Assembly: GCF_003143855.1 (NCBI RefSeq)
Contig: NZ_QFRK01000014.1
Coordinates: 45,100-109,099, forward strand
Source: Streptomyces sp. NWU339
GTDB lineage: Bacteria; Actinomycetota; Actinomycetes; Streptomycetales; Streptomycetaceae
Direction: 5' to 3'
DNA: 64,000 nucleotides
This document shows, one piece after another, positions 1 to 9,058 of this stretch. The position numbers and the translations under genes are program-made. A model generated the notes under the pieces. That model had not been told where the DNA came from and made no database searches. It saw only the letters and a list, made by a program, of their open reading frames with translations. Position 1 is the stretch's first letter. Every line of letters starts with the position of its first letter.

Positions 1-1721
1 CCGCGGACGACGACGCGGATCCGTCCATGGGGTGGGCCGGCGGATTCTCCTGCGTGCTGGGGAATCCGCCGTGGGAGCGCGTCAAGCTCCAGGAACAGGA
101 GTTCTTCGCCCAGCGCGACACGGAGATCGCCAACGCCCCGAACGCTGCCGCTCGCAAGCGGCTCATCGCAGCCCTGCCGCAGACGAACCCCGACCTCTTC
201 GCCGAGTTCACGGCAGCCAAGCGCCAAGCGGAGGGTGAGAGCCAGTTCCTGCGGTTGTCGCTGCGCTACCCGCTCACCGGCCGAGGTGACATCAACACGT
301 ACGCCGTCTTCGCCGAAGCCGACCGCACGATGACGGGACCGCACGGCCGCACGGGCGTCATCGTGCCGACAGGCATCGCGACGGATGCCACGACGCAGTA
401 CTTCTTCAAGGATCTGGTGCAGAACGGGTCGATCGCGGCGCTGTACGACTTCGAGAACCGCAGCGGACTGTTTCCCGCTGTTGACTCACGGATGAAGTTC
501 AGCATCCTGTCCCTCACCGGCCACGCCATGCACGAACCTGTTGCCCGATTCGCCTTCTTCCTCCACGACCCGTCAGAACTGGACGACGCAGAAAAGGCGT
601 TCACTCTCACGCCCGAAGAGATCACTCTCCTCAACCCCAACACGGGCACCTGCCCCGTCTTCCGCTCCCGTCGCGACGCCGAAATCACCCTCGGCATCTA
701 CCGCCGCGTCCCGGTCCTCATCAAGGAGGGCGACGCGAACGGCAACCCGTGGGATTTGTCGTTCATGCGCATGTTCGACATGTCCAACGACTCGCACCTT
801 TTCCACACCCAGGAGGAGTTGGAGGGCGACGGCTGGACGCTGAAGGGCAACCAATTCCACAAGGACGGGGTCACCATGCTGCCCCTGTACCAGGGGATGA
901 TGGCCACGTTCTTCAACCACCGCGCGGCGTCTGTGGCCCGCAGCAACACAGCAACGAAGCGGTTGAACCAGCCTCTCGCCTCCGCCCTGACCGACTACGC
1001 GAACCCTCACTTCTGCCCGGTGCCCAGTGCCTGGGTCGCCGAGCGCGAGGTTCCCCCGGCACCGAGCGGCTGGCTCATGGCGTTCTCGTCCATCACGGCC
1101 CCGACCAACGAACGCAGCTTCACTCCCTACGCCCTCCCCCGGGTCGCTGTCGGCAACAGCGCCCCCGTCCTGCGTTTCCCACACCGCGATGAGCTGTTGC
1201 CGTGTTTGCTGGCCAACCTCTCATCGTTCGTCCTGGATTACGTGGCACGCCTCAAGATCGGTGGCACGAACTTCAACTTCTTTTACGTACAGCAGTTCCC
1301 GGTGCTGACCCCGGCCCAGCTCGCACTGCACCGGGACTTTCTGCTGCACCGGGTGCGGGAACTCGTCTACACGGCACACGACATGGCACCCTTCGCCAGA
1401 GACACCGGCGAGACGGGCGCACCGTTCCAATGGGACGCGCCGCGCCGCAGCACGATCGGCGCCGAACTGGACGCCTTCTTCTTCCACCTCTACGGAATTT
1501 CCCGTGAGGACACCAGCTACATTCTCGACACTTTCCCCATCATTCGCCGGAAGGACGAGGCCCAGTACGGCACCTACCGCACCAAGGAGCTGATCCTCGC
1601 CGAGTACGACCGCATGGCCACAGCTGGCGTCAGTCTGGAAAACCCCTTGGTGGACGGCGAGAACTACACCTCCACCCTCACTCCGCCCCCGGGCCACGGC
1701 CCCCGACACCCCGCCCGCTAG
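1..1721 (+). CDS. N6-adenine DNA methylase (Eco57I/PglX/DrmM-like), 5'-truncated by window edge
   Basis: The reading frame is open to the left edge of the window, so only the C-terminal ~570 residues are present. The visible part begins just before the methylase motif IV, GNPPW, the catalytic motif of gamma-class adenine-N6 methyltransferases of the Eco57I, PglX and DrmM type. After it come a conserved 'YDFENR..LFPAVDSRMKFS' type block, which is typical of these large enzymes, and a long C-terminal part likely to hold the target-recognition domain. Motif I (SAM binding) must lie upstream. The protein would methylate adenine in a specific site, either in a type IIG enzyme or in a BREX- or DISARM-like system; the upstream partners are needed to decide. 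The next gene starts 10 bp downstream, so the two are probably co-transcribed. Confidence 0.85.
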   Translation, partial: ADDDADPSMGWAGGFSCVLGNPPWERVKLQEQEFFAQRDTEIANAPNAAARKRLIAALPQTNPDLFAEFTAAKRQAEGESQFLRLSLRYPLTGRGDINTYAVFAEADRTMTGPHGRTGVIVPTGIATDATTQYFFKDLVQNGSIAALYDFENRSGLFPAVDSRMKFSILSLTGHAMHEPVARFAFFLHDPSELDDAEKAFTLTPEEITLLNPNTGTCPVFRSRRDAEITLGIYRRVPVLIKEGDANGNPWDLSFMRMFDMSNDSHLFHTQEELEGDGWTLKGNQFHKDGVTMLPLYQGMMATFFNHRAASVARSNTATKRLNQPLASALTDYANPHFCPVPSAWVAEREVPPAPSGWLMAFSSITAPTNERSFTPYALPRVAVGNSAPVLRFPHRDELLPCLLANLSSFVLDYVARLKIGGTNFNFFYVQQFPVLTPAQLALHRDFLLHRVRELVYTAHDMAPFARDTGETGAPFQWDAPRRSTIGAELDAFFFHLYGISREDTSYILDTFPIIRRKDEAQYGTYRTKELILAEYDRMATAGVSLENPLVDGENYTSTLTPPPGHGPRHPAR

Positions 1722-1731
1722 AGAGCCCCCG

Positions 1732-3159
1732 TTGACCGACAGCACAACCACCCGGCAGAGCGGACCCACCCCCGTCCCGCTGGCCGCCACCCCATCGCCT
1801 ACAGAGGTACGCGCAGAGCGCCGCCGACTCATCGAGTCCATCCGTGCTCTCCGCCGTCTCCTCGACAAGCGACGCTCCTTCGAACTCGCAGACCAGCGAC
1901 GCCTGAACCGTGAGGCGCGGGACCTCAACCGCGCCGAGGCGGCGTACGGCAAGAAACTGCAGCGCATCCACGAACGCCAGGTCCGCCGGGGGACCTCGCT
2001 CACGCGTGAGCTGAACGGACTGGACGGCAAGCGCGAGAGTCAGGAGAAGCGAGCCCTCGCCGTCCTCCGCCGCGAGTCCATCGAGCGCACGCTCAACAGC
2101 ACGTATCTCACCTCAAGCCAGGTGAACGGCATCGGCAACGGGCTCATCCGCGACCTCGCGGCCCAGGGCATCAGGACCGCAGCCGACTTCAGGCATGTCA
2201 GCTGGGGCAAGGCGCCCAATGGCAAGGGCGGTGAAGTCCTCTACATCCACCGCACCAAGGGCGGCAAGGTCCACATCAACGGCATCGGCGAGCACCGCGG
2301 TCGGCCACTCATGGCATGGCGCGACTCCTCAGTCGCCCGCGCTGAGGCCCGTGCCCCGCGCGAGCTGCCGCCGGACGAGCGGCACCGCATCGCCGAGATC
2401 ATCGAAGCCGAACGCAAGCGCCTCCAGCAGGAGCTTGCGGAGGCACCGCGTACCGCCGAGGCCGCACGCGCCGAAGCCGTACAGGTGCACACTGAGGCCC
2501 TTGACCGACTTGCCGCCGCCCACCGCGAGGCATCTGACCGCGCTGCCGAACGCCGTGTTGAGTTCGACGCGATGGCCGAGCAATTGCTCGGCCTTCAGGC
2601 ACAGCTGTCGACGCACATCCACCAATATGGAGATATAGGTCGCCGCGTGCGCCGTGCGCAGACCCGTGCGCTTCGTCCGGTCCCGGAGGCGCCGCCTCTG
2701 CCCGGCATCCCTTCCCCCCGCACTCCAACTGACGCGGCGGCACCGGTCAGCCTTACGAAGCCCCTTAACCGGACCGCTCCCCTCCCGGTTCCCGGCGTGC
2801 GGGCCAGTCTTGGTTGGCTGGTGCCGATCATCTTCCTCGGGCTGACGGCGATCCTGGGCGTGGGCGAATCGGACGCCACAGCACCGGTGTGGTTCAGGGT
2901 CGGGACGCGACTCATGGCCTTCGTGATCACCGCGGAACTGCTCCGCCTCTGGGTCCCACGAAGGCGCTGGCATACGGCGGGCCCCATGCCCTCGGGAATC
3001 GGTCCTTTGACCACTGGAGCATTCTTCGCCCTGGTCGCCGCGAGCATGCTCGCGGACAGCGATCCGAACGACGGCGCCGGATGGGCCGCCTCGGTCGTGT
3101 CCCTGGTCCTTCTGGTACTGGGCATGACCCTCCGTATGCGCAAGAGAACCGAAGGCTGA
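1732..3159 (+). CDS. Coiled-coil / helix-hairpin-helix membrane protein
   Basis: A 475-residue protein of unknown function. It has a charged coiled coil at about residues 25-120. A helix-hairpin-helix-like segment follows at about 130-200 (VNGIGNGL, later INGIG and a WR motif), of the kind fused to TerY-P-type kinases. A second coiled coil spans about 205-310, then a proline-rich linker, and four predicted C-terminal membrane helices lie near 361-377, 393-407, 428-441 and 451-468. The start is TTG, 10 bp after the methylase stop. The HhH part suggests nucleic-acid or partner binding and the C-terminus anchors it in the membrane. Pairing with the methylase suggests a defence role, but this is inference from position. 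Confidence 0.65.
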   Translation: MTDSTTTRQSGPTPVPLAATPSPTEVRAERRRLIESIRALRRLLDKRRSFELADQRRLNREARDLNRAEAAYGKKLQRIHERQVRRGTSLTRELNGLDGKRESQEKRALAVLRRESIERTLNSTYLTSSQVNGIGNGLIRDLAAQGIRTAADFRHVSWGKAPNGKGGEVLYIHRTKGGKVHINGIGEHRGRPLMAWRDSSVARAEARAPRELPPDERHRIAEIIEAERKRLQQELAEAPRTAEAARAEAVQVHTEALDRLAAAHREASDRAAERRVEFDAMAEQLLGLQAQLSTHIHQYGDIGRRVRRAQTRALRPVPEAPPLPGIPSPRTPTDAAAPVSLTKPLNRTAPLPVPGVRASLGWLVPIIFLGLTAILGVGESDATAPVWFRVGTRLMAFVITAELLRLWVPRRRWHTAGPMPSGIGPLTTGAFFALVAASMLADSDPNDGAGWAASVVSLVLLVLGMTLRMRKRTEG

Positions 3160-3164
3160 GAGAT

Positions 3165-3623
3165 ATGGCACGTTCCGACAGTTCGAACGACACGGCGCGC
3201 GGGTGTGCCGCTCTACTAGGCATAGCCGTCGTCGCCGTGGCCTGCTGGTTGGTGTGGTCGGCCGTCATGTGGTTGGCGGCCGAGTGGCGATGGGCCTGGA
3301 TCGGCGGATACGCGGTGCTGGTTCCAGGCCTCGCATACGCCGTCGTGCGTGCCTGGGGTGAGCGACGCCCCTTCGTGCCGACTGATCAACTCGAGGCGTG
3401 GATCACCGCTGTACTCACAGCAGTCGTCGCAGCGGCGCCGGTCGTTGTACTGGTCAAAGGGTGGGGAACCGGAATCGCAGCCTTGTTGCTCGCAACCTGC
3501 GCTGGATGGGCGGTCGCATACCTCCCGGAGCATTGGCTCTCTGCATCACCCAGGCCGGGACACATGCTCCGCCCAAGTCCAGGTGCCGTACTGCCCGTTG
3601 CAGAGAAGTCACCGACCGACTAA
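3165..3623 (+). CDS. Small polytopic membrane protein
   Basis: A 152-residue protein whose ATG lies 5 bp after the preceding stop codon, so it is probably part of the same transcript. It has hydrophobic segments near residues 15-38, 44-60, 78-96 and 102-117, giving three to four membrane helices, and short polar ends. No family was recognised. The longer open frame upstream overlaps the coiled-coil gene and is not coding. It may form a membrane unit with its upstream neighbour, which also ends in membrane helices. Confidence 0.6.
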   Translation: MARSDSSNDTARGCAALLGIAVVAVACWLVWSAVMWLAAEWRWAWIGGYAVLVPGLAYAVVRAWGERRPFVPTDQLEAWITAVLTAVVAAAPVVVLVKGWGTGIAALLLATCAGWAVAYLPEHWLSASPRPGHMLRPSPGAVLPVAEKSPTD

Positions 3624-3743
3624 CTGAAGATCCCCTTTCGAATCAACCCGGCGCACCGTCCATGTGCTCAGGGCTGCCATGGGAACTGCGAGGCCCGGCA
3701 AGCCTGGCACTCCGGTCTCGATGACCGTTCTGGAGTTTCTTTC

Positions 3744-4529
3744 GTGTACCTCTCTTCTCACCGCCTCAAGCCCCGCCTGCTTCGTCTCGGCACCCTGCTC
3801 GCTGTCACCTGCGTGAGCGGGACAGTGATCGCTCTTGGAAATGCCTCCGGTAGTGCCCCTGAGGCAATAGCAAACGATGCAATAGCCCAACCCCGTCCTT
3901 CTGCCACACCAACCGTTACGACCGAGGCGAGCGCGAAGCCTTCGCCCACGCCTTCCAAAGCGGCTGCTTCGCCCACCAAGGAAGTTGCATCCCGGACGGT
4001 TTCGGCCAGGTGCACCGGAACCGCCGCAAACATGCGCTTCACAGCGGCCGGAGGAACCATCACCAAGAGCTCCTCGCCGCCTCCCAGCTACTTGCGCATC
4101 AAGAGTGCGGAACTGACACGGAACAGCAACAGCGTGACCGTCAGCTACACCATGGCGGGCGATGTGCCGCGCGTGGGTTCGGGCATCTACGACGCCAACT
4201 ACTACACATGGGTCGGAGATCAATCAGCCGACGAGGGCGCCATCGAGTTGCTGTACCTGGACGGCAAGTGGTTCGTGACCGTCTACGGGAAGGGCTTCAC
4301 TGGCGGTGACGTAGCGGCTCAACCTGTGGTGCGGGGGAACACCGTCTCCGTGCGCCTGCCTCTCCGGGTGTCCGCCGACGGTGAAGAAATCGACCTGTCG
4401 ACATTCACTCATGTCGGCTGGTCCGCTTCCGGTAAGGACCCGTCCGGTTTCGGTCTCTGGATGGACGGCTGCCCCGTAGACGGCGATCGGGCGATGGACC
4501 CCGGTAGCTGGGAAGTTCGGCTGCGCTGA
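3744..4529 (+). CDS. Secreted hypothetical protein
   Basis: A 261-residue protein with a basic N-terminus and hydrophobic stretch (about residues 12-33) that look like a Sec signal peptide. A Ser/Thr/Pro/Ala-rich linker covers about 38-85, as in many exported actinobacterial proteins, and a globular domain follows from about 90. The globular part starts with a Cys and has another Cys near the C-terminus, which could form a disulfide outside the cell. The start is GTG. No enzymatic motif is visible. Its relation to the upstream genes is unclear, because 120 bp separate them. Confidence 0.6.
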   Translation: MYLSSHRLKPRLLRLGTLLAVTCVSGTVIALGNASGSAPEAIANDAIAQPRPSATPTVTTEASAKPSPTPSKAAASPTKEVASRTVSARCTGTAANMRFTAAGGTITKSSSPPPSYLRIKSAELTRNSNSVTVSYTMAGDVPRVGSGIYDANYYTWVGDQSADEGAIELLYLDGKWFVTVYGKGFTGGDVAAQPVVRGNTVSVRLPLRVSADGEEIDLSTFTHVGWSASGKDPSGFGLWMDGCPVDGDRAMDPGSWEVRLR

Positions 4530-4596
4530 AGCGTGAGCACGACAGCCGTTGGACCAACGCATGCGCCGGCCCCGCTGAGCGAGGCTGGCGCACTTC

Positions 4597-4782
4597 TCAG
4601 CTTTCCGCCGCGTACCGGATGAAGCGAGACCAGCCATCCCGGCACACACCGAAGTTGGGACGCGTGACATCCTTCGAGTCCCGTACCTGGACAGTCTGCT
4701 CGGTGACCGCGACCTCGATGCAGCTGTCACCTTGCGCACTGCTGTAGCTGGACTTGAACCAGTCGAGTTCAGGCGTGCTCAT
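4597..4782 (-). CDS. DUF397 domain protein
   Basis: A 61-residue protein made almost entirely of a DUF397 domain: the 'W.KSSYS...G.CIEVA' opening, the 'V.VRDSK' middle and an 'F' near the end are all visible. DUF397 proteins occur in Streptomyces paired with an XRE regulator. The ATG overlaps the stop of the upstream XRE-DUF5753 gene by 4 bp (ATGA), so the pair is translationally coupled. In characterised examples such pairs act in development and antibiotic regulation, with the small protein modulating the DNA-binding partner. The longer open frame upstream is antisense-like extension and not part of the gene. Confidence 0.9.
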   Translation of the reverse strand: MSTPELDWFKSSYSSAQGDSCIEVAVTEQTVQVRDSKDVTRPNFGVCRDGWSRFIRYAAES

Positions 4783-5642
4783 AGCGCTCCTCGCATCCGC
4801 TCCAGCAGGCCCCTGGAGTCCTTCGGGGTAAGGGCCTGCGAGCGCAGTCTCGCATAGCGCATATGAAGCCTGCTGACCTGTTTCGGGTCGGCGATCAGGC
4901 GGCCGTTCTCCTGTCCCTCCGCGTAGCCGCGCCAACTGCCGTCCGGGGTCTCCAACAGTTGGATCGGTCCAGCCATGCAAGCGTGATGCTCACTGTCCGC
5001 CGGCATGACCTGGAGCGTGACGTTCCTTGGCGCAACGGCATCAAGTACGTAGTCGATCAACTCACGTGTCACCTGCGTCCCACCGAGGCGTCGCATGAAC
5101 ACGGACTCTTCCACGATGAAGTCGAAGGCCGTGTTGGGTCGCTCCTTGAGCAGGCACTGACGTTCCAGTCGCGCCTGCACCGTAGCTTCCAGGTCCTCAT
5201 CAGCCATGGGAGGGATGTCGTTCTCGCAAAGAGCGCGCATGTACCCCTCCGACTGCAACAGCCCTGGCACCAACCGGCACTCATACGTGCACAGGCTCAC
5301 CGCAACTCGCTCCAGCCGAACCCACCGCCGGAACCAGGCCGCCAGCCCCGCCTCACCCCGTGTCAGGAACCGCGCCGAGTGCCGCAGCGCCCCCGTGTTG
5401 CCCAGCGCCTCCTCCGCCCGCTCGATGAAGGAGGCATCCGGCATCCGTCGCCCCAACTCCACCGACTCCACCGTGTGCTTGGAGAACCGGACCAGCTCCC
5501 CGAACTGCACCCGACTCAGCCCCGCGTGCTCACGGAGCGCCTGGACGACGGCCCCGAACGTCCGCAGGCTGTCCGACGGGTCCGGCTCCCGTTCCGCCTC
5601 GCAGGCCGTCCTCTCGCCGTCCACACCCGCGCCACCTGCCAT
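4779..5642 (-). CDS. XRE-family regulator with DUF5753 domain
   Basis: A 287-residue protein. Residues about 25-80 form a helix-turn-helix (FGAVVQALREHAGLSRVQFG), and the remainder is a DUF5753 ligand- or partner-sensing domain with the typical 'PGLLQSEGYMRAL' stretch and a C-terminal 'VSRLHMRYARLRSQAL'. I chose the ATG at 5640-5642 because the HTH begins about 25 residues in; the longer frame back to 5867 runs into the promoter region of the divergent gene. The protein probably binds DNA near its own promoter and works with the DUF397 protein that overlaps its stop codon. Confidence 0.9.
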   Translation of the reverse strand: MAGGAGVDGERTACEAEREPDPSDSLRTFGAVVQALREHAGLSRVQFGELVRFSKHTVESVELGRRMPDASFIERAEEALGNTGALRHSARFLTRGEAGLAAWFRRWVRLERVAVSLCTYECRLVPGLLQSEGYMRALCENDIPPMADEDLEATVQARLERQCLLKERPNTAFDFIVEESVFMRRLGGTQVTRELIDYVLDAVAPRNVTLQVMPADSEHHACMAGPIQLLETPDGSWRGYAEGQENGRLIADPKQVSRLHMRYARLRSQALTPKDSRGLLERMRGAL

Positions 5643-5869
5643 ACGCGCCCACCTCCGCTTGCCTCTGTACGTCGCCCGCAGGCCCTCACGATCGACAGCA
5701 TCCAGCGTGACGGATCCGACGACGCACCGCCCACGGAACGCGCACGTACGCTCACACAGCGTACGTGCGGGGTGTTCGCGTAACGGCCGCAAGGCTGTGG
5801 CGGTTGAACGTCTTGCCCCTGACACGAGTCCGGGCCCGACCCGATCCACACCGGAGAACAAGAGCACCC

Positions 5870-6961
5870 GTGGACCCGTACAACACCAACCCGCCCCCGT
5901 CCCGGCCCTGGTGGAAGACCACCCCCGTCCTGCTCGGCCTCCTGGCCCTCGTGGCCCTGCTCAGCGCGGTGAGCCTCGGGCTCGGCTTCTTCGTGATGAT
6001 CGCCGCCATGGTGGCAGTGTGGGTCCTGCCCTCATGGCGCTGGTACGCCAGGCTCGGCGCCACGTTCGGTGCCTTCTTCCTGCTGCTGATCAGCGCCAGC
6101 ATGAGCGGGCAACTCGACGACAGCGGGGCAGACAAGTCCGAGGCCAAGGCGAAGAATGCGGACGACGCGGGCGCCGAAACCACGCCGTCCCCCACCCCCG
6201 CCAAAATCCCCGAACTCACCGACTACACGGGCAAGGCGTTGGACAAGGCGGAGAAGGGCGCGCGTGCGGCCGGGTTCACGCCCGGTCGTCACGACGCGTC
6301 CGCGGAGGGCCGCCCGATCGTCGTACGGTCCGCGTGGACGGTGTGCTCCCAGAAGGCCGACACCACCGCGAAGTCCGTCGCCTTCGCCGCCGTGCGGACC
6401 GGCGAGCCCTGCCCCACGAAGGACGGCGGCCCGATCCCGTGGCCGACAATGCCGGATCTCGTGGGCGACACCTACAACACGGCGGTCAAGGAACTGGACC
6501 GGGCCGGCATCGACCTCGACAGCGTCACCCTCGACGACGTCTACATCGACATCGACACGCCCACGGCGGAGGAGGCCGCCGAGGAAGGCGACGAGTGGCG
6601 GGTGTGCTTCCAACGTCCGGACGAGGATAGCGAGGTCACTTCCACCACCACGGTCCACCTCGACCTGGGCCGGTGGACCGACGCCGATCTCGTCCAGGAG
6701 TGCCCGTCGAAAAAGGACACGACCTACAAGATCCCTGCCAACGACCCCGACTACCACGACAGTGGCGACAACAGCACCACCGGGAACGGGGCTTCTACCG
6801 GCGGCGACTCCTCGTCGTCGTCCGACGGCGGCAGCAACGTCGGCACCGTGCACCCCGGTTCCTTCTGCTCCCAGCCCGGGGCTACCGGCGTGACCAAGGC
6901 AGGCACCCCGATGGTCTGCGGCCCCGGCTCCGACGGCCGCAACCGCTGGCGCTCCTCCTGA
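5870..6961 (+). CDS. Membrane-anchored PASTA-repeat protein
   Basis: A 363-residue protein. Two hydrophobic segments lie near the N-terminus (about 18-45 and 50-75), followed by a polar linker. Two PASTA repeats follow, beginning at IPELTDYTGKAL (about 105) and MPDLVGDTYNTAV (about 195). A Ser/Gly-rich spacer leads to a C-terminal 35-residue motif with two cysteines (GSFCS...MVCGPG) ending in an RWR-type sequence, a tail found on other actinobacterial secreted proteins. The GTG start is preceded by GGAG; the longer frame upstream lies in the divergent promoter. PASTA repeats bind peptidoglycan fragments or beta-lactams, here outside the cell. There is no kinase domain, so it may be a sensor or scaffold. 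Confidence 0.8.
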   Translation: MDPYNTNPPPSRPWWKTTPVLLGLLALVALLSAVSLGLGFFVMIAAMVAVWVLPSWRWYARLGATFGAFFLLLISASMSGQLDDSGADKSEAKAKNADDAGAETTPSPTPAKIPELTDYTGKALDKAEKGARAAGFTPGRHDASAEGRPIVVRSAWTVCSQKADTTAKSVAFAAVRTGEPCPTKDGGPIPWPTMPDLVGDTYNTAVKELDRAGIDLDSVTLDDVYIDIDTPTAEEAAEEGDEWRVCFQRPDEDSEVTSTTTVHLDLGRWTDADLVQECPSKKDTTYKIPANDPDYHDSGDNSTTGNGASTGGDSSSSSDGGSNVGTVHPGSFCSQPGATGVTKAGTPMVCGPGSDGRNRWRSS

Positions 6962-7459
6962 CCTGTTCCGCCCCACCCGCTGTCCATCTCGCGAAAAATG
7001 AGCCTGGTGGAGTGACGGCAGGGACGACCACCGCCCACTCCACCACGCCTCAGAGCCCGCTGCCACTGCCGCCACCCGGAGACCCGATACCCCCATACGA
7101 CGACACACGCAAGGCATGAACAGCGGTCACAGACCGGCCGGGATCGGACCGACCGGTGTCCCTGCCGTTCGACCACGACTTCTCCTGCGACATCCTGCGG
7201 GGCCGCTGCGGCAGGAAGCTGACCTCGGAGCAAGTGAGGATGTCTGCATCCCGGTCTGGCCCGATGAGTCCAGCACGTACGGAAATTCGAGTACTCGACA
7301 TTCGGCAACGTGTTGACAGCAGTAACAGCTCGTCGTCATGCTCGAAGCGCCAACAAGGCGCATCAACGGCATGCATGGCCCCTTCCGTCGTACCCAACAT
7401 GGGGAACGGACGGGTGGACCCGTCGGTTGACGCAGGGTCATGGGGATCAAGGGGGGATT
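6962..7459 (+). other. Intergenic stretch without a supported gene
   Basis: About 500 bp between the PASTA gene and the next gene. Several open frames cross it on both strands, but none has a convincing ribosome binding site, codon bias or recognisable domain. It probably holds the promoter of the 7460 gene, which is preceded directly by a purine-rich AAGGGGGGA binding site. Confidence 0.5.
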
Positions 7460-8437
7460 GTGCCATTCTTCATACCGGTCATACTCATCGGTGTCGGTGT
7501 GGCGACCGGTGGTAGCGGGGTCGCCCTCGGCGGCAAAGGTATCCACGACCTCAAGCGTTCGAAGGCCCGATTGGAAGAGGCGGGCCAGGACTACGAGCGA
7601 CGCCGAGCCCAGACCGAGGACGCGTTGGCGGCGACGAACAGTGCCCTCAAGGCACTGGGGGAGCAGCAGAAGCAGGCGCTCGTTGATGTCGTCGTACGCA
7701 TGGGCGACTTCCTGCGTCGCCACGAGCGACAGGTGCGCGAGAGCGAGCGGCTGCTGGTGGATGGCGTCGACGCCACCATGGCCAAGATCCCTGGGCTGCG
7801 CGGCCTCGATGTCGACGCGGTGGCATGGATCGGCGGGGCCCTCGGATCCGCGGCGGCGGGTGCGGGCGCGGGTGCTGGAATCGCGGCGGCGGCCAGCAGC
7901 TTCGGAGTCGCGAGCACCGGAGCGGCAATCTCCGGCTTGACGGGCGTTGCGGCCGAGAGCGCGACCCTCGCCTTCCTAGGTGGTGGGGCGCTTGCGTCGG
8001 GTGGTGGCGGGATGGCCCTGGGAGCCACGGCGCTGAACTTCGTCACCGTCGGTCCCGCGCTGCTCGTCGGGGGACTCGTCGTCAAGGGCCGAGGCACGAA
8101 GGCGATCACCCAGGCAAGGGAGTTCGAGGCGAAGGTCGCCGTGGCGATCGCTGAACTCGATGAGACGGACACCCGCCTGAAGGGCGTCGACGCCCGCGTT
8201 ACGGAGCTGCGCGAGCTCCTCTCGGACCTCACTTCCCGAGGGCTTGAGGCACTGGACCTTCTGGAGTCCGAGCCGTTCGATCCACGGAGTCACGCCGAAC
8301 GCTTCCAGCGGGCCATGACCCTGGTCATGGCGGTCCGTGACGTGGCGACGACTCCGATTGTCGACGCGGAAGGCGAGTTGGACGAGCGCAGCTCAAACCT
8401 CACCATCAGGTACAGACCCTTGACCAAGGAGAATTAA
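7460..8437 (+). CDS. Coiled-coil protein with central Gly/Ala-rich hydrophobic hairpin
   Basis: A 325-residue protein of unknown function. The GTG start follows AAGGGGGGA and gives a short hydrophobic N-terminus (about 2-25). A long amphipathic coiled coil follows (about 28-110). Next is an unusual stretch of roughly 90 residues almost free of charge, very rich in Gly, Ala and Ser (about 118-205), and a second charged helical region to the C-terminus. A helix, hydrophobic hairpin, helix layout is seen in helical pore-forming proteins and membrane-perturbing toxins; this comparison is by layout only. It is followed after 1 bp by a small helical protein with its own AAGGAG site, so the two are likely partners. 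Confidence 0.6.
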   Translation: MPFFIPVILIGVGVATGGSGVALGGKGIHDLKRSKARLEEAGQDYERRRAQTEDALAATNSALKALGEQQKQALVDVVVRMGDFLRRHERQVRESERLLVDGVDATMAKIPGLRGLDVDAVAWIGGALGSAAAGAGAGAGIAAAASSFGVASTGAAISGLTGVAAESATLAFLGGGALASGGGGMALGATALNFVTVGPALLVGGLVVKGRGTKAITQAREFEAKVAVAIAELDETDTRLKGVDARVTELRELLSDLTSRGLEALDLLESEPFDPRSHAERFQRAMTLVMAVRDVATTPIVDAEGELDERSSNLTIRYRPLTKEN

Positions 8438-8438
8438 G

Positions 8439-8870
8439 GTGCCCGACCAGACCAAGGTGCACGTCGGCAAGGTCTTCAAGGCGGCCAAGGGCTCCGTCCA
8501 GGCGGTGGACGGCTTCGCTGCGCTGAACCAGATCGTCGAAGCCGCCCGTGAGTGCATCCACATCCATGAGGTCGAGAGCACCAAGAGGGCCCGGCTGGAG
8601 GCCTACGAGGCCACAGAGGTCGCTCGGATCCGGGCCGCTGAAGCCGTCCTCAAGGACTACTTCACACAGGCATTCGCGGAACGGCGCAATCTCTTCGAGG
8701 AGATGTTCGCCAGGCTGGACAGAGCTCTCGACGAGGGCAATGGCGAAGTGCTGCACAGTGTCGTGCGTGGCATTGTCGACATCGCCAAGAGCTCGCCGCT
8801 CGCGGACATCGGAGACCTCTCCCAGGTCCGGGCGGCACTGGACGACCCGGACCAAGTATGGGATCTCTGA
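8439..8870 (+). CDS. Small helical protein, likely partner of the 7460 gene
   Basis: A 143-residue, mostly alpha-helical and charged protein with no recognised domain. Its GTG start lies 1 bp past the TAA of the hydrophobic-hairpin gene and is preceded by AAGGAG inside that gene's last codons, so translation is coupled. The helical middle (about 30-85, rich in Glu, Ala and Arg) could pack against the coiled coils of the upstream product. It could be a second subunit, a chaperone or an immunity-like protein; the sequence does not decide. Confidence 0.6.
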   Translation: MPDQTKVHVGKVFKAAKGSVQAVDGFAALNQIVEAARECIHIHEVESTKRARLEAYEATEVARIRAAEAVLKDYFTQAFAERRNLFEEMFARLDRALDEGNGEVLHSVVRGIVDIAKSSPLADIGDLSQVRAALDDPDQVWDL

Positions 8871-9058
8871 CCGCAAGGCGTTGAAAGATGACGCCGCCGC
8901 CGACGAGTCGTGCCGGTGGCGTCATCACTACGTGACCGCCGGGACGAAAATTGCTCGGGTCCCCACGCCCGCACCCCGCACAGCATGTGTCCGTACGGTG
9001 ACTCGGCGTACGGCGATCTCCTCTGGAACGTGCCCCGCGCACCCGCCACCGTGGTCCC

